This document shows, piece by piece, positions 1-9,517 of a stretch of DNA of 64,000 nt (position 1 is the stretch's first letter; each line of letters opens with the position of its first letter). The stretch comes from Butyrivibrio sp. NC2002 (GTDB lineage Bacteria > Bacillota > Clostridia > Lachnospirales > Lachnospiraceae): positions 20,684-84,683 of the forward strand of contig NZ_KL370881.1 of the NCBI RefSeq assembly GCF_000702265.1, read 5' to 3'. A program made the position numbers and the translations under genes. The notes below the pieces were generated by a model. The model was not told the DNA's origin and did not search any database. It saw only the letters and a program-made list of their open reading frames with translations.

Positions 1-452
1 AGCTCGATAAGATTGTAATAAACATGGCTGTAGGTGAAGCAAAAGAAAACGCAAAGGTTCTTGAGAATGCTGCAAATGATATGCAGATTATTTCCGGTCA
101 GAAGCCTGTTTATACTAAGGCAAAGAAGTCCATCGCTAACTTCAAGATTAGAGAGGGTATGCCGATTGGATGTAAGGTAACACTTCGTGGTGAGAAGATG
201 TATGAGTTCATGGATCGTCTCGTTAACCTGGCACTTCCTCGTGTACGTGACTTCCGTGGAGTTAACCCTAACGCATTTGATGGTAGAGGTAACTATGCTC
301 TTGGTATTAAAGAGCAGCTTATCTTCCCTGAAATCGAGTACGATAAGGTTGATAAAACAAGAGGAATGGACATCATCTTTACAACAACTGCCAAGACTGA
401 TGAAGAGGCAAGAGAGCTTTTAAGACTCTTCAACATGCCTTTCGCTAAGTAA
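1..452 (+). CDS. rplE: 50S ribosomal protein L5, 5' end outside window
   Basis: L5 of the large subunit, part of the central protuberance that binds 5S rRNA. The reading frame is open from base 3 ([13 protein letters not shown]), so the ATG at 24 is internal and about 30 N-terminal residues lie upstream. The remaining sequence matches the whole L5 core ([18 protein letters not shown] and [17 protein letters not shown] stretches) and ends in the usual FNMPF tail. It is the first visible gene of the spc cluster and is followed 21 bases later by rpsN. Identity is certain; only the start is missing. Confidence 0.97.
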   Translation, partial: LDKIVINMAVGEAKENAKVLENAANDMQIISGQKPVYTKAKKSIANFKIREGMPIGCKVTLRGEKMYEFMDRLVNLALPRVRDFRGVNPNAFDGRGNYALGIKEQLIFPEIEYDKVDKTRGMDIIFTTTAKTDEEARELLRLFNMPFAK

Positions 453-473
453 TAATAGGAGGAATCGAGACAC

Positions 474-659
474 ATGGCTAAATTATCCATGAAGGTAAAA
501 CAGCAGATGAAACCCAAATTTTCTACACGTGCATACAACCGTTGCAGAATCTGTGGTCGTCCGCATGCTTATCTTAGAAAGTACGGAATTTGCAGAATTT
601 GTTTCCGTGAGTTAGCTTACAAGGGTGAGATCCCAGGTGTACGTAAGGCTAGTTGGTAA
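474..659 (+). CDS. rpsN: 30S ribosomal protein S14, zinc-binding type Z
   Basis: Small-subunit protein S14. At 61 residues it is the short, zinc-binding form: the CRICGRP and CRICF motifs give the four cysteine ligands. The [14 protein letters not shown] C-terminus is typical. An AGGAGG-type site lies just before the ATG. It sits between rplE and rpsH as in other Firmicutes. The zinc form implies that a zinc-independent S14 paralogue, if present, is elsewhere in the genome. Confidence 0.97.
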   Translation: MAKLSMKVKQQMKPKFSTRAYNRCRICGRPHAYLRKYGICRICFRELAYKGEIPGVRKASW

Positions 660-666
660 TAAAACA

Positions 667-713
667 TTGCGGCTTCGTGTCTCTGTGCATACAGGCACAG
701 TAAGGCGAAGCAA
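667..713 (+). promoter_or_regulatory. hairpin in rpsN-rpsH spacer
   Basis: Two stacked stems are readable: GCTTCG (672-677) with CGAAGC (706-711), and inside it CTGTGC (683-688) with GCACAG (695-700). No T-run follows, so it is not an intrinsic terminator. It lies directly upstream of rpsH. S8 autoregulates the spc operon in E. coli by binding an mRNA mimic of its rRNA site; a similar role here is inference only. Confidence 0.5.
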
Positions 714-742
714 TAATAGAAAATTAAGGAGGCTTTTTCAAA

Positions 743-1144
743 ATGGCAATGAATGATCCTATTGCAGATATGCTTACAAGAATTCGTAATGCAAACACTG
801 CAAAGCATGACACAGTTGACGTTCCTTCTTCAAAGATGAAGCTTGCTATTGCAAACATTCTTCTTGATGAAGGTTATATCAAGAAACTTGATGTTGTTGA
901 AGAGAACGGTTTCAAGTCTCTTCACATCACACTTAAGTATGGTGCTGACAGAAACGACAGAGTTATCACTGGACTTAAGAGAATTTCTAAGCCCGGTCTG
1001 CGTGTATACGCAGGTAGAGATGAACTTCCCAGAGTTCTTGGTGGACTTGGTATCGCTATCATCTCAACAAACCAGGGTGTTGTAACTGATAAAAAGGCAA
1101 GAGAGCTCCAGGTTGGCGGCGAAGTTCTTGCATTTGTTTGGTAA
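743..1144 (+). CDS. rpsH: 30S ribosomal protein S8
   Basis: S8 binds the central domain of 16S rRNA and is an early assembly protein. The 133-residue product begins [18 protein letters not shown] and ends GGEVLAFVW, both diagnostic. A strong AAGGAGG site precedes the ATG; a second ATG two codons later is possible. It follows a structured 83-base spacer and is followed by rplF after 15 bases. Confidence 0.97.
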   Translation: MAMNDPIADMLTRIRNANTAKHDTVDVPSSKMKLAIANILLDEGYIKKLDVVEENGFKSLHITLKYGADRNDRVITGLKRISKPGLRVYAGRDELPRVLGGLGIAIISTNQGVVTDKKARELQVGGEVLAFVW

Positions 1145-1159
1145 ATTGGAGGTACGGGC

Positions 1160-1699
1160 ATGTCACGAATTGGAAAAATGCCAATCGCTCTTCCTGCTGG
1201 TGTTACAGTAGAAGTAGCAGAAAATAATAAGGTGACTGTTAAGGGTCCTAAGGGCACTCTTGAGAGAGTTTTCCCTGCAGAGATGCAGTTCGAACAGAAA
1301 GATGGTCAGATTGAAGTAAAGAGACCTGATGATCAGAAGAAGACAAGAGCTCTTCACGGACTTAGTAGAAGTCTTCTTAACAACATGGTTGTTGGTGTTA
1401 CAGATGGCTACGAAAAGAAGCTTGAAGTTAACGGTGTAGGTTACAGAGCAGCAAAGAGCGGCAAGAAACTCACCTTGACCCTTGGTTATTCACATCCTGT
1501 TGAACTCGAAGATCCTGAAGGAATCGAGACAGTTGTAGATGGTAATGCTATCATCGTCAAGGGTATAGACAAAGAAAAGGTTGGCCAGTTTGCAGCAATC
1601 ATCAGAGAGAAGAGAGCTCCTGAACCTTATAAGGGCAAGGGTATCAAGTATTCTGATGAAGTTATCCGCCGCAAGGTTGGTAAGACCGGTAAGAAGTAA
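1160..1699 (+). CDS. rplF: 50S ribosomal protein L6
   Basis: L6 lies near the factor-binding site of the large subunit. The 179-residue protein starts MSRIGKMPI and ends with the conserved [22 protein letters not shown] region, normal length for the family. It is preceded by TTGGAGGT and sits tightly between rpsH and rplR. Confidence 0.97.
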   Translation: MSRIGKMPIALPAGVTVEVAENNKVTVKGPKGTLERVFPAEMQFEQKDGQIEVKRPDDQKKTRALHGLSRSLLNNMVVGVTDGYEKKLEVNGVGYRAAKSGKKLTLTLGYSHPVELEDPEGIETVVDGNAIIVKGIDKEKVGQFAAIIREKRAPEPYKGKGIKYSDEVIRRKVGKTGKK

Positions 1700-1718
1700 T
1701 AGATAAGGAGAGTAAAAA

Positions 1719-2087
1719 ATGGTTAGTAAAGAATCCAGACAGAAAAGTCGCGAAAAGAAGCATCTGAGAATTCGTAATCGTTTTAGCGGCACTGCTGAAA
1801 GACCGCGCCTTGCAGTTTTCAGAAGTAATAATCATATGTATGCTCAGGTTATCGATGATGTTGCCGGTAAGACACTTGTTTCAGCTTCCACACTTGAGAA
1901 GGACATTAAGTCAGCTCTTAAGGCTACAGATAATGTTGATGCAGCTGCATATGTTGGTGATGTTGTTGCTAAGAGAGCAATGGAGAAAGGTATCAAAGCC
2001 GTTGTTTTCGATAGAGGTGGTTACATCTACCATGGTAAGATAGCAGCACTCGCAGAAGCAGCTAGAAAAGCAGGCTTAGAATTCTAA
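1719..2087 (+). CDS. rplR: 50S ribosomal protein L18
   Basis: L18 binds 5S rRNA together with L5. The 122-residue product has the basic N-terminus and the [19 protein letters not shown] core, and the [26 protein letters not shown] end typical of L18. An AAGGAGAG site precedes the ATG. Spc-operon position is canonical. Confidence 0.97.
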   Translation: MVSKESRQKSREKKHLRIRNRFSGTAERPRLAVFRSNNHMYAQVIDDVAGKTLVSASTLEKDIKSALKATDNVDAAAYVGDVVAKRAMEKGIKAVVFDRGGYIYHGKIAALAEAARKAGLEF

Positions 2088-2103
2088 GGAAGGGAGAAAG
2101 ATA

Positions 2104-2613
2104 ATGAAGCGTACAATCGTTGATGCAAGTCAGCTTGAATTAACAGATAAAGTCGTTACCATCAAGCGAGTTACAAAGGTTGTTAAGGGTGGACGTAACA
2201 TGAAGTTCACAGCACTCGTTGTAGTTGGTGACGGAAACGGTCATGTAGGTGTTGGTCTTGGTAAGTCAACTGAAATACCTGACGCAATTCGCAAGGGTAA
2301 GGAGGATGCTACAAAGAACCTCATCACAGTTCCGCTTGATGAGAACAACAGTATCACACATGACTTCGTTGGTAAGTTCGGTTCAGCAGAGGTTCTGCTT
2401 AAGAGATCCCCGGAAGGTACTGGTATCATCGCCGGTGGTCCTGCTCGTTCAGTTTGCGAACTTGCTGGAATTAAGAACATTCGTACAAAGTCACTTGGTT
2501 CTAATAATAAGCAGAATGTTGTTTATGCAACAATCAATGGCCTTGGAAGTCTTAAGACTCCTGAGGAAGTTGCAAAGAAGCGTGGCAAATCTGTAGAAGA
2601 AGTTATCGCTTAA
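2104..2613 (+). CDS. rpsE: 30S ribosomal protein S5
   Basis: S5 contributes to translational accuracy and to the mRNA entry site. The 169-residue protein has the double-stranded-RNA-binding-like N-terminal domain ([19 protein letters not shown]) and the C-terminal domain ([19 protein letters not shown]). An AAGGGAG site precedes the start. It is followed by rpmD after a 30-base gap. Confidence 0.97.
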   Translation: MKRTIVDASQLELTDKVVTIKRVTKVVKGGRNMKFTALVVVGDGNGHVGVGLGKSTEIPDAIRKGKEDATKNLITVPLDENNSITHDFVGKFGSAEVLLKRSPEGTGIIAGGPARSVCELAGIKNIRTKSLGSNNKQNVVYATINGLGSLKTPEEVAKKRGKSVEEVIA

Positions 2614-2643
2614 TCAAGCAACAGCTAGTAAAGGAGAAAATCA

Positions 2644-2847
2644 ATGGCAGCTAAGAATGAAAGTGGAAAAAAGCTTAAAATCACATTGGTTAAGTCCACT
2701 ATTGGTGCTGTTCCGAAGCAGAGAGCTACGGTAAAATCAATGGGATTTAAGAAACTTAACAGCAGTGTAGAATTGCCGGATAACTCTTCTACAAGAGGAC
2801 AGATCCAGCAGATCAGACACCTTGTTAAGGTCGAAGAACTGGACTAA
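2644..2847 (+). CDS. rpmD: 50S ribosomal protein L30
   Basis: L30 is a small peripheral large-subunit protein. The 67-residue ORF contains [21 protein letters not shown] and NSSVELPDN, and its last part ([16 protein letters not shown]) is typical. An AAGGAG site precedes the ATG. Its position between rpsE and rplO is canonical. Confidence 0.95.
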   Translation: MAAKNESGKKLKITLVKSTIGAVPKQRATVKSMGFKKLNSSVELPDNSSTRGQIQQIRHLVKVEELD

Positions 2848-2863
2848 TATAAGGAGGAAAGTC

Positions 2864-3304
2864 ATGGAATTATCAAATTTGAGACCTGCTGAGGGTTCTG
2901 TTCAGAGTGACAATTTCAGAAGAGGCCGCGGTCATGGTTCAGGAAATGGCAAGACTGCAGGTAAGGGACACAAAGGACAGAAGGCTCGTTCAGGTGCTCC
3001 CAGACCGGGATTTGAAGGTGGACAGATGCCTCTGTTCCGTCGTCTTCCTAAGAGAGGCTTTAAAAATATCAACTCAAAGAACATCGTAGCTATAAATGTA
3101 AGTTCACTTGAGCGCTTTGACAACGGTAGTGTTGTTGATATACAGGCACTTAAGGATAACGGTATCATCAAACATGAGTATGATGGTGTCAAGATACTTG
3201 GAAACGGTGAATTTACCAAAAAGCTTACGGTTAAAGTAAATGCATATAGTGCATCTGCTAAGGAGAAAATCGAAGCTCTTGGGGGAACGGCAGAGGTGAT
3301 TTAA
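2864..3304 (+). CDS. rplO: 50S ribosomal protein L15
   Basis: L15 is a late assembly protein with a glycine/arginine-rich N-terminus. The start at 2864 ([11 protein letters not shown]) is chosen because it follows AAGGAGG at 2851 and matches family N-termini; an upstream in-frame ATG would overlap rpmD. The 146 residues include [20 protein letters not shown] and [17 protein letters not shown]. The TAA overlaps the secY ATG by one base, implying translational coupling. Confidence 0.97.
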   Translation: MELSNLRPAEGSVQSDNFRRGRGHGSGNGKTAGKGHKGQKARSGAPRPGFEGGQMPLFRRLPKRGFKNINSKNIVAINVSSLERFDNGSVVDIQALKDNGIIKHEYDGVKILGNGEFTKKLTVKVNAYSASAKEKIEALGGTAEVI

Positions 3305-4623
3305 TGTTCACAACCATTAAGAATGCATTCAAAATCAAAGATATAAGACTTAAAATGTTGTTTACATTTGCTATGCTCTTAGTAATAAGACTTGGTTCAG
3401 CAATACCTGTTCCTGGAATGAACGTTAGTGTATTCCAGGAATGGTTTGCACAACTTTCTGAGAACAACGCATTTGGTTTTATGGATCGATTTACAGGTGG
3501 ATCATTCGAGAATATGTCAATTTTGGCACTCAATATCACACCTTACATTACATCTTCTATCATCATTCAGCTCCTCACAATTGCTATTCCAAAATTTGAG
3601 GAATGGCAGCGTGATGGAGAAGATGGAAGAAAAAAACTTGCAGCTTTAACAAGATATATTACAGTGGTTCTTGCTCTTGTAGAATCAATCGCCATGGCAG
3701 TTGGATTTTACAGAAGCGGATTTCTTATTGAAAAATCCCCGCTTTATGTAATTGAAATTGTTGCAGCTCTTACAGCAGGAAGTGCATTCCTTATGTGGAT
3801 CGGTGAGCGTATTACAGACAATGGTGTAGGAAATGGTATTTCTATAGTTCTTACAATTAACATCATTTCAAGAATGCCTTCCGATTTAAGCAGTCTGTTT
3901 ACACAGTTTGTGACAGGAAGTAAGAATGTTGCAAGCGGAGTTGTGGCTGCAATAGTTATTATTGCAGTAATAATTGCAATGGTTGTTCTGGTTGTTCTTT
4001 TGAACGGCGCTGAGCGTAGAATACCTGTACAGTATGCAAAGAAAATTCAGGGCAGAAAAACATATGGAGGAAATCATTCAGAGATACCTCTTAAAGTTAA
4101 TACTGCCGGTGTTATGCCGATTATCTTTGCAATGTCACTTTTCCAGTTCCCTATCATAATCAGTCAGCTTGTTGGATACAAGGGAACCGGTGTATGGAGT
4201 GAAATACTTAAATATCTGAATCAGAGTTATTGGTGTGATACATCTAATTTGAAGTATTCAGTTGGGCTTGTTGTATATGTTTTATTGCTTATATTCTTTG
4301 CATATTTCTATACATCTATCACATTTAACCCGCTCGAAATTGCAGATAATATGAAAAAACAGGGTGGATTTATTCCGGGTATACGTCCTGGAAAACCCAC
4401 AAGTGATTATTTAACAAACATTTTAAACTACATCATATTTATAGGAGCAATTGGTCTTACAATTATTGGTGTATTACCGATCTTCTTTAATGGTGTATTT
4501 GGAGCTAACGTATCATTTGGTGGTACGAGTTTAATCATTGTTGTAAGTGTTATTCTTGAAACGGTGAAACAGATTGAATCACAGATGTTGGTACGTAACT
4601 ACAAAGGTTTTTTAGATGATTAA
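3304..4623 (+). CDS. secY: preprotein translocase subunit SecY
   Basis: Core channel of the Sec translocon in the cytoplasmic membrane. The 439-residue protein starts [15 protein letters not shown] and carries about ten membrane helices. Conserved stretches seen are RLGSAIPVPGM near the N-terminus, NITPYITSSIIIQLL, GNGISIVL, NPLEIADNMKKQGGFIPGIRPG, and the C-terminal NYKGFLDD. The start overlaps the rplO stop. The next gene, adk, follows after 86 bases containing a strong hairpin. Confidence 0.97.
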   Translation: MFTTIKNAFKIKDIRLKMLFTFAMLLVIRLGSAIPVPGMNVSVFQEWFAQLSENNAFGFMDRFTGGSFENMSILALNITPYITSSIIIQLLTIAIPKFEEWQRDGEDGRKKLAALTRYITVVLALVESIAMAVGFYRSGFLIEKSPLYVIEIVAALTAGSAFLMWIGERITDNGVGNGISIVLTINIISRMPSDLSSLFTQFVTGSKNVASGVVAAIVIIAVIIAMVVLVVLLNGAERRIPVQYAKKIQGRKTYGGNHSEIPLKVNTAGVMPIIFAMSLFQFPIIISQLVGYKGTGVWSEILKYLNQSYWCDTSNLKYSVGLVVYVLLLIFFAYFYTSITFNPLEIADNMKKQGGFIPGIRPGKPTSDYLTNILNYIIFIGAIGLTIIGVLPIFFNGVFGANVSFGGTSLIIVVSVILETVKQIESQMLVRNYKGFLDD

Positions 4624-4630
4624 AACAAAA

Positions 4631-4675
4631 GAGGTTTTGAGGCATTACTATTTATAGTGTGCCTCCAGACCTCTT
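4631..4675 (+). promoter_or_regulatory. long hairpin between secY and adk
   Basis: AGAGG..TTGAGGCA at 4631-4645 pairs with TGCCTCCAGACCTCT at 4661-4675 (two mismatches), and the loop contains a further ACTAT/ATAGT stem. No T-run follows, so it is unlikely to end transcription completely. It could be a processing or attenuation point separating the ribosomal part from adk-map-infA. Confidence 0.55.
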
Positions 4676-4709
4676 ATTGTGGTTTTAAGAAAAAAATGGA
4701 GGGCTGGAT

Positions 4710-5351
4710 ATGAAAATAATTATGCTTGGGGCACCCGGTGCGGGAAAAGGAACACAGGCTAAAATGATCGCGGATAAATATCAGGTTCCGCATATTTCTA
4801 CAGGTGATATTTTCCGTGCCAATATTAAAAACGGAACAGAACTTGGAAAGAAAGCTAAGGAATTTATGGATAAGGGACAGCTTGTTCCCGATGAATTGAC
4901 AGTAGAAATCCTTTTAGATAGAGTTGCTCAGGATGACTGCAAGAATGGGTATGTATTGGATGGATTCCCGAGAACAATTCCTCAGGCAGATGTTCTTGAT
5001 AAAGAACTTACAAAACTCGGTGACAAAGTTGATTATGCTATTAACGTTGATGTTCCCGATGATAATATCGTAAAGAGAATGTCCGGAAGAAGAGCATGCC
5101 TTAAATGTGGTGCTACATATCATATTGAGCATATTCCTCCGAAAAAAGAAGGCATATGTGATACATGTGGTAGTGAACTCGTTCAGCGTGATGATGATAA
5201 ACCGGAAACTGTTCTCAACCGCTTAAAAGTATATCACGACCAGACACAGCCGCTTATTGATTATTACACCAATAAAAACATTCTCAAGACTGTAGACGGT
5301 ACTAAAGACATGCAGGATGTATTTAATCAGATAGTAGGAATTCTTGGTTAA
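4710..5351 (+). CDS. adk: adenylate kinase
   Basis: Converts ATP and AMP to two ADP. The 213-residue protein has the P-loop [10 protein letters not shown] (residues about 7-16), the NMP-binding region ([11 protein letters not shown]), the DGFPRT motif and a LID domain with CLKCGATYH and CDTCG, four cysteines that bind structural zinc as in many Gram-positive enzymes. AGGGCTGG precedes the ATG weakly. The secY-adk-map-infA order is normal for Firmicutes. Confidence 0.97.
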   Translation: MKIIMLGAPGAGKGTQAKMIADKYQVPHISTGDIFRANIKNGTELGKKAKEFMDKGQLVPDELTVEILLDRVAQDDCKNGYVLDGFPRTIPQADVLDKELTKLGDKVDYAINVDVPDDNIVKRMSGRRACLKCGATYHIEHIPPKKEGICDTCGSELVQRDDDKPETVLNRLKVYHDQTQPLIDYYTNKNILKTVDGTKDMQDVFNQIVGILG

Positions 5352-5367
5352 CTTGAGGTAAGCAGGA

Positions 5368-6123
5368 ATGCCGATAAGTGTTAAAACAGACGAAGAATTG
5401 GACCTCATGAGACAGGCAGGATATATGCTTGCGCAGGTTCACGAAAAACTACATGAAGTTTTAAGACCCGGTATGTCCACTTTGGAAATAGACCAAATAG
5501 GCGAGGAAGAAATCCGTAGACTTGGCGGGATACCTAATTGCAAAGGATATGAGGGCTATCCCGCTTCTGTATGTATTTCAGTAAACGATGAGGTAGTGCA
5601 TGGTATACCCAAAGCTGAGACTATACTTAAAGAAGGGGATATAGTGTCCCTCGATACCGGACTTACATATAAAGGATTCAATTCCGATGCTGCCAGAACC
5701 TGGGGTATAGGTCATATTTCATCCGAGGCAGAGAAACTTATAGAAGTTACAAAACAAAGTTTCTTTGAAGGAATAAAATATGCCAAAGCCGGTAATCATC
5801 TTTATGATATTTCGAGGGCGATTGATAAATATGTTACTTCATATGGCTATGGAATAGTTAGAGAATTAACCGGACATGGAATTGGTAGAAGTCTACATGA
5901 AGAGCCATTGATTCCTAACTATAGAAAACTAACCAGAGGAGTATTGTTAAAGCCCGGAATGACATTATGCATTGAGCCGATGTTAACAATGGGAAAAAGA
6001 CAAGTCGCAATACTTGATGATGATTGGACAATAGTAACAGCTGATGGATCTGTTTCTGCTCATTATGAGAATACAATAGCGATAACACCAAATGGTGAAC
6101 CGGAGATATTAACTATTATATAA
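5368..6123 (+). CDS. map: methionine aminopeptidase, type I
   Basis: Removes initiator methionine from nascent proteins. The 251-residue protein has the pita-bread fold signature: SLDTGLTYKGFNSDAARTW supplies the two metal-binding aspartates, ELTGHGIGRSLHEEP the histidine, and CIEPML and the C-terminal HYENT region the glutamates. It is the short, class-I form without a zinc-finger extension. It starts 16 bases after adk. Confidence 0.96.
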   Translation: MPISVKTDEELDLMRQAGYMLAQVHEKLHEVLRPGMSTLEIDQIGEEEIRRLGGIPNCKGYEGYPASVCISVNDEVVHGIPKAETILKEGDIVSLDTGLTYKGFNSDAARTWGIGHISSEAEKLIEVTKQSFFEGIKYAKAGNHLYDISRAIDKYVTSYGYGIVRELTGHGIGRSLHEEPLIPNYRKLTRGVLLKPGMTLCIEPMLTMGKRQVAILDDDWTIVTADGSVSAHYENTIAITPNGEPEILTII

Positions 6124-6160
6124 GTGAACATGCGAAAGCAAGATAAGTGAGGTTTAATAA

Positions 6161-6379
6161 ATGTCTAAAGCAGATGTAATTGAAATTGAAGGAAAGGTTG
6201 TTGAAAAACTTCCTAACACAATGTTCAAGGTAGAACTTGAAAATGGGCACATAGTACTTGCACATATTAGTGGAAAACTCAGACAAAACTTTATCAGAAT
6301 ACTTCCCGGAGATAAGGTTACTTTGGAACTTTCTCCTTATGATCTTACAAAGGGCAGAATTATTTGGAGAGATAAATAA
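6161..6379 (+). CDS. infA: translation initiation factor IF-1
   Basis: IF-1 occupies the A site during initiation. The 72-residue protein is a single S1/OB fold: [40 protein letters not shown] and a [13 protein letters not shown] C-terminus match IF-1 closely. It is followed by a promoter-containing spacer and rpmJ. Confidence 0.97.
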   Translation: MSKADVIEIEGKVVEKLPNTMFKVELENGHIVLAHISGKLRQNFIRILPGDKVTLELSPYDLTKGRIIWRDK

Positions 6380-6383
6380 AGTA

Positions 6384-6412
6384 TTGTCAACAAGCTAATT
6401 TTGTGATAGTAT
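6384..6412 (+). promoter_or_regulatory. promoter upstream of rpmJ
   Basis: TTGTCA at 6384-6389, a 17-base spacer and TAGTAT at 6407-6412, with an overlapping TATAAT at 6412-6417. This would give rpmJ-rpsM-rpsK-rpsD-rpoA-rplQ its own start in addition to read-through. Called from sequence match only. Confidence 0.55.
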
Positions 6413-6479
6413 ATAATGCGGTCGCTTTTAGAGGGTAAAGTATGCCCTTTTTGAGCATTGCGGCAGAAAGGAGTTTCAA

Positions 6480-6593
6480 ATGAAAGTAAGGTCTTCTGTT
6501 AAGCCTATGTGCGAGAAGTGCAAGGTTATTAAGAGAAAAGGCGTTATTCGTGTAATTTGCGAAAACCCTAAGCACAAACAGAGACAGGGCTGA
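6480..6593 (+). CDS. rpmJ: 50S ribosomal protein L36
   Basis: L36 is the smallest large-subunit protein. The 37-residue ORF reads [17 protein letters not shown] then [20 protein letters not shown]; CxxC plus C and H form the zinc site of the zinc-type L36. A strong AAAGGAG site lies before the ATG. It is too short for many gene finders but its identity and position between infA and rpsM are certain. Confidence 0.97.
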   Translation: MKVRSSVKPMCEKCKVIKRKGVIRVICENPKHKQRQG

Positions 6594-6603
6594 TTCGAGT
6601 CAT

Positions 6604-6750
6604 TTGACATTACTTTTTGATACCAATGTGTATTGGAAAGATCGGACCCGCTACTGTCCGATTGGGCAAGGAAATAATAGCCCCAATCAAATAAGTAACA
6701 TTAGTACATACGATTTTATCGTATAACTTCCTGATAACGAGAAATCAGGA
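6604..6750 (+). promoter_or_regulatory. multi-hairpin leader upstream of rpsM
   Basis: The 196-base rpmJ-rpsM spacer starts with TTGACA (6604) but no good -10 box. It then holds five successive inverted repeats: CCAAT/ATTGG (6623-6636), CGGAC/GTCCG (6643-6660), GATTGGG/CCCAATC (6660-6688), TACGAT/ATCGTA (6709-6723) and TCCTGAT/ATCAGGA (6729-6750). In gammaproteobacteria S4 represses the alpha operon through a pseudoknot at this same location; whether this RNA binds S4 is inference. Confidence 0.5.
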
Positions 6751-6789
6751 GAGACAATCAATTTAGTTGAAAATGGAGGAATTAGTAAA

Positions 6790-7158
6790 ATGGCTCGTAT
6801 TGCAGGTGTAGACTTACCGAGAGATAAGCGAGTTGAGATTGGTCTTACATATATCTATGGTATTGGTAGAACAAGCTCAAACAAGATTCTTGAGGCTGCA
6901 AAGGTTAATCCGGACACTCGTGTTCGTGATCTCACAGATGATGAAGTAAAGAAAATTGCTGAGATAATCGGTAATGATTATGAAGTAGAAGGTGATCTTA
7001 GAAGAGAAATCGCTATGAACATCAAGCGTCTTACTGAGATTGGTTGCTACAGAGGTATTCGTCATAGAAGAGGCCTTCCTGTTCGTGGTCAGAGAACAAA
7101 GACCAATGCAAGAACAAGAAAAGGACCTAAGAGAACAATTGCTAATAAGAAGAAGTAA
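6790..7158 (+). CDS. rpsM: 30S ribosomal protein S13
   Basis: S13 contacts the A and P site tRNAs and the large subunit. The 122-residue protein starts [17 protein letters not shown] and ends with [20 protein letters not shown] then a basic tail. ATGGAGG precedes the ATG. First gene of the alpha-operon part, preceded by the structured leader. Confidence 0.97.
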   Translation: MARIAGVDLPRDKRVEIGLTYIYGIGRTSSNKILEAAKVNPDTRVRDLTDDEVKKIAEIIGNDYEVEGDLRREIAMNIKRLTEIGCYRGIRHRRGLPVRGQRTKTNARTRKGPKRTIANKKK

Positions 7159-7219
7159 TTCTTTTTATTACATACAGTAACTAAGAAATAAACATAGGAA
7201 GAAAGTAGGTTAGTTTAAA

Positions 7220-7618
7220 ATGGCAAATCAGAAATCATCAGCTTCAAAAGCAAAGAAGCGTGTCAAGAAAAACGTTGAACACGGACAGGCACATATCCAG
7301 TCATCTTTCAATAACACAATCGTTACATTGACAGATGCAGCTGGTAATGCACTTAGCTGGGCAAGTGCCGGTGGTCTTGGTTTTAAAGGTTCAAGGAAAT
7401 CTACTCCATATGCTGCACAGATGGCTGCAGAAACAGCAACAAAGGCTGCACTTATTCATGGCCTTAAGACTGTTGATGTTTTTGTAAAGGGACCGGGTTC
7501 AGGAAGAGAAGCTGCAATCAGAGCTCTTGCTGCAAGTGGCCTTACCGTTACCAGTATTACGGATGTAACACCTGTACCTCATAACGGGTGCCGCCCGCCC
7601 AAGCGTCGTAGAGTATAA
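7220..7618 (+). CDS. rpsK: 30S ribosomal protein S11
   Basis: S11 lies on the platform of the small subunit. The 132-residue protein contains [33 protein letters not shown] and ends with [17 protein letters not shown], the standard S11 C-terminus. A GAAAGTAGG stretch is the only Shine-Dalgarno candidate. Confidence 0.97.
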   Translation: MANQKSSASKAKKRVKKNVEHGQAHIQSSFNNTIVTLTDAAGNALSWASAGGLGFKGSRKSTPYAAQMAAETATKAALIHGLKTVDVFVKGPGSGREAAIRALAASGLTVTSITDVTPVPHNGCRPPKRRRV

Positions 7619-7742
7619 TTTGTTTAAAATTTTTATTTTAAGCACCTATGATACTATAAATTTATTCAACTCGTTGGATGAAGGCGCAAACAGCACTGTA
7701 AACAACATCAGGAGATAGTCCTGAAAAAGAAAGGAGCCAATA

Positions 7743-8336
7743 ATGGCAGTTAATAGAGTTCCAGTTTTAAAGAGATGCAGATCACTTGATTTAGATCCTA
7801 CATTTCTTGGATATGACAAGAAATCAAAGAGAACAAACAGCAGAGCAAATAAGAAGATGAGCGAGTATGGTCTTCAGCTTCGTGAGAAACAGAAGGCAAA
7901 GTTCATCTATGGTGTACTTGAGAAGCCTTTCCGTAACTACTACGACAAGGCAGAGCGTCAGAAGGGACAGGCCGGTGAAAACCTTATGGTCCTTCTTGAG
8001 CGTAGACTTGACAACGTTGTTTTCAGAATGGGCTTTGCAAGAACAAGAAGAGAAGCTAGACAGGTTGTTCTTCACAAGTTCATCACTGTAAATGGTAAGG
8101 TTGTAAATATTCCTTCATACCTCATCAAAGCAGGTGATGTTGTTGAGGTTAAAGAGGCTGTTAGAACAATCCAGAGATTCAAGGATATTTCCGAGATCAC
8201 AGCTGGTAGACTTGTTCCTGAATGGCTTGATGTTAACAAGGATAACCTTAGTGGATCAGTAAAAGAATTCCCTTCAAGAGATGTAATCGACGTTCCTGTT
8301 GATGAAATGTTGATTGTCGAGTTGTATTCAAAGTAA
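7743..8336 (+). CDS. rpsD: 30S ribosomal protein S4
   Basis: S4 is a primary 16S-binding protein and often a translational autoregulator. The 197-residue protein has an S4 RNA-binding domain (RLDNVVFRMGFARTRREARQ, about residues 90-150). The N-terminal zinc cysteines seen in some S4 proteins are absent apart from one Cys. The 124-base upstream spacer holds a TCAGGA/TCCTGA hairpin just before the AAAGGAG site. Confidence 0.97.
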   Translation: MAVNRVPVLKRCRSLDLDPTFLGYDKKSKRTNSRANKKMSEYGLQLREKQKAKFIYGVLEKPFRNYYDKAERQKGQAGENLMVLLERRLDNVVFRMGFARTRREARQVVLHKFITVNGKVVNIPSYLIKAGDVVEVKEAVRTIQRFKDISEITAGRLVPEWLDVNKDNLSGSVKEFPSRDVIDVPVDEMLIVELYSK

Positions 8337-8401
8337 TTTAAAATTGTTTTTTCAATTTTTTATCATGGATACTTTAAAAAACCAATAAGGAGGGTATATC
8401 A

Positions 8402-9364
8402 GTGTTTGATTTTGAGAGACCAAATATTGAAGTTGCTGAAATTTCCGAAGACAAGAAGTATGGCAAATTTGTTGTGGAGCCACTTGAGAGAGGCTATGGC
8501 ATCACTCTTGGCAATTCACTCAGAAGAATTATGCTTTCTTCTTTGCCCGGAGCAGCAGTAAGTCAGGTCAAAATCGAAGGTGTGCTTCATGAGTTCAGTT
8601 CAATTCCCGGAGTAAAGGAAGATGTAACTGAAATTATCATGAATATCAAGAACCTTGCTATTCGAAATAATTCTGATACCAACGAACCCAAGACTGCATA
8701 TATTGAGTATACAGGCGAAGGTGTTGTAACTGCAGCTGATATTCAGGTAGATCAGGATATTGAAATTACAAATCCCGATCAGGTTATCGCTACACTTTGT
8801 GGTAAAGATGCTAAGCTTTACATGGAACTTACTATCAATAAGGGTAGAGGTTATGTAAGCTCAGATAAGAATAAGCAGGCTGATCTTCCCATAGGAGTAA
8901 TTGCAGTAGATTCTATCTATACACCTGTAGAGCGCGTTAACGTAAGCGTTGAAAATACTCGTGTGGGTCAGGTAACTGACTATGACAAACTTACATTAGA
9001 TGTTCATACAAACGGAACACTTGGTCCTGATGAGGCAGTAAGCCTTGCAGCTAAGGTTCTTAGTGAGCATTTGAGTCTCTTCATTGATCTGTCTGAGAAT
9101 GCCAAGACTGCAGAAGTAATGGTAGAAAAAGACAATGATGAGAAGGAAAAAGTTCTTGAGATGAGCATTGATGAGCTTGAGCTCAGTGTACGTTCTTTCA
9201 ACTGCTTAAAGAGAGCCGGTATCAACACAGTTGAGGAACTTACAAATAAGACTCCTGATGATATGATGAAGGTTCGTAATCTTGGACGTAAGTCACTTGA
9301 GGAAGTTCTTGCAAAACTCGATGAACTTGGTCTTGCTCTTAGAACAGGCGAAGAGCAGAACTAA
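8402..9364 (+). CDS. rpoA: RNA polymerase alpha subunit
   Basis: Alpha dimerises to nucleate RNA polymerase assembly. The GTG start at 8402 follows AAGGAGG. The 320-residue protein has the N-terminal dimerisation domain ([20 protein letters not shown]) and, after a short linker near residue 240, the C-terminal DNA/activator-binding domain ([24 protein letters not shown]). Length is normal. Confidence 0.97.
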   Translation: MFDFERPNIEVAEISEDKKYGKFVVEPLERGYGITLGNSLRRIMLSSLPGAAVSQVKIEGVLHEFSSIPGVKEDVTEIIMNIKNLAIRNNSDTNEPKTAYIEYTGEGVVTAADIQVDQDIEITNPDQVIATLCGKDAKLYMELTINKGRGYVSSDKNKQADLPIGVIAVDSIYTPVERVNVSVENTRVGQVTDYDKLTLDVHTNGTLGPDEAVSLAAKVLSEHLSLFIDLSENAKTAEVMVEKDNDEKEKVLEMSIDELELSVRSFNCLKRAGINTVEELTNKTPDDMMKVRNLGRKSLEEVLAKLDELGLALRTGEEQN

Positions 9365-9434
9365 TATTTATAAGATATTCGCTGAAGATAAATCCAATGT
9401 GTACTGACGCGGATTCTCATAGGTAGATAAACAA

Positions 9435-9493
9435 CATACTGAGAGTAAATCCAAAGAGTGTCTCAGTATGCACCACAGCAGAGGGAACTCTGC
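9435..9493 (+). promoter_or_regulatory. two-hairpin leader upstream of rplQ
   Basis: The rpoA-rplQ spacer of 153 bases is unusually long. It contains a perfect 10-bp stem, CATACTGAGA (9435-9444) with TCTCAGTATG (9461-9470), and a second stem GCAGAG/CTCTGC closed by GGAA (9478-9493), a GNRA-type loop. The GAAAGGATG ribosome site of rplQ follows. It may be an L17 or other ribosomal leader; no family was recognised. Confidence 0.5.
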
Positions 9494-9517
9494 GAATGAG
9501 AAAGGATGTAAATTATT

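Noticed and set aside
4631..4675. Terminator ending the spc transcript after secY
   Set aside because: The stem is strong but no T-run follows, so it was recorded as a hairpin only.
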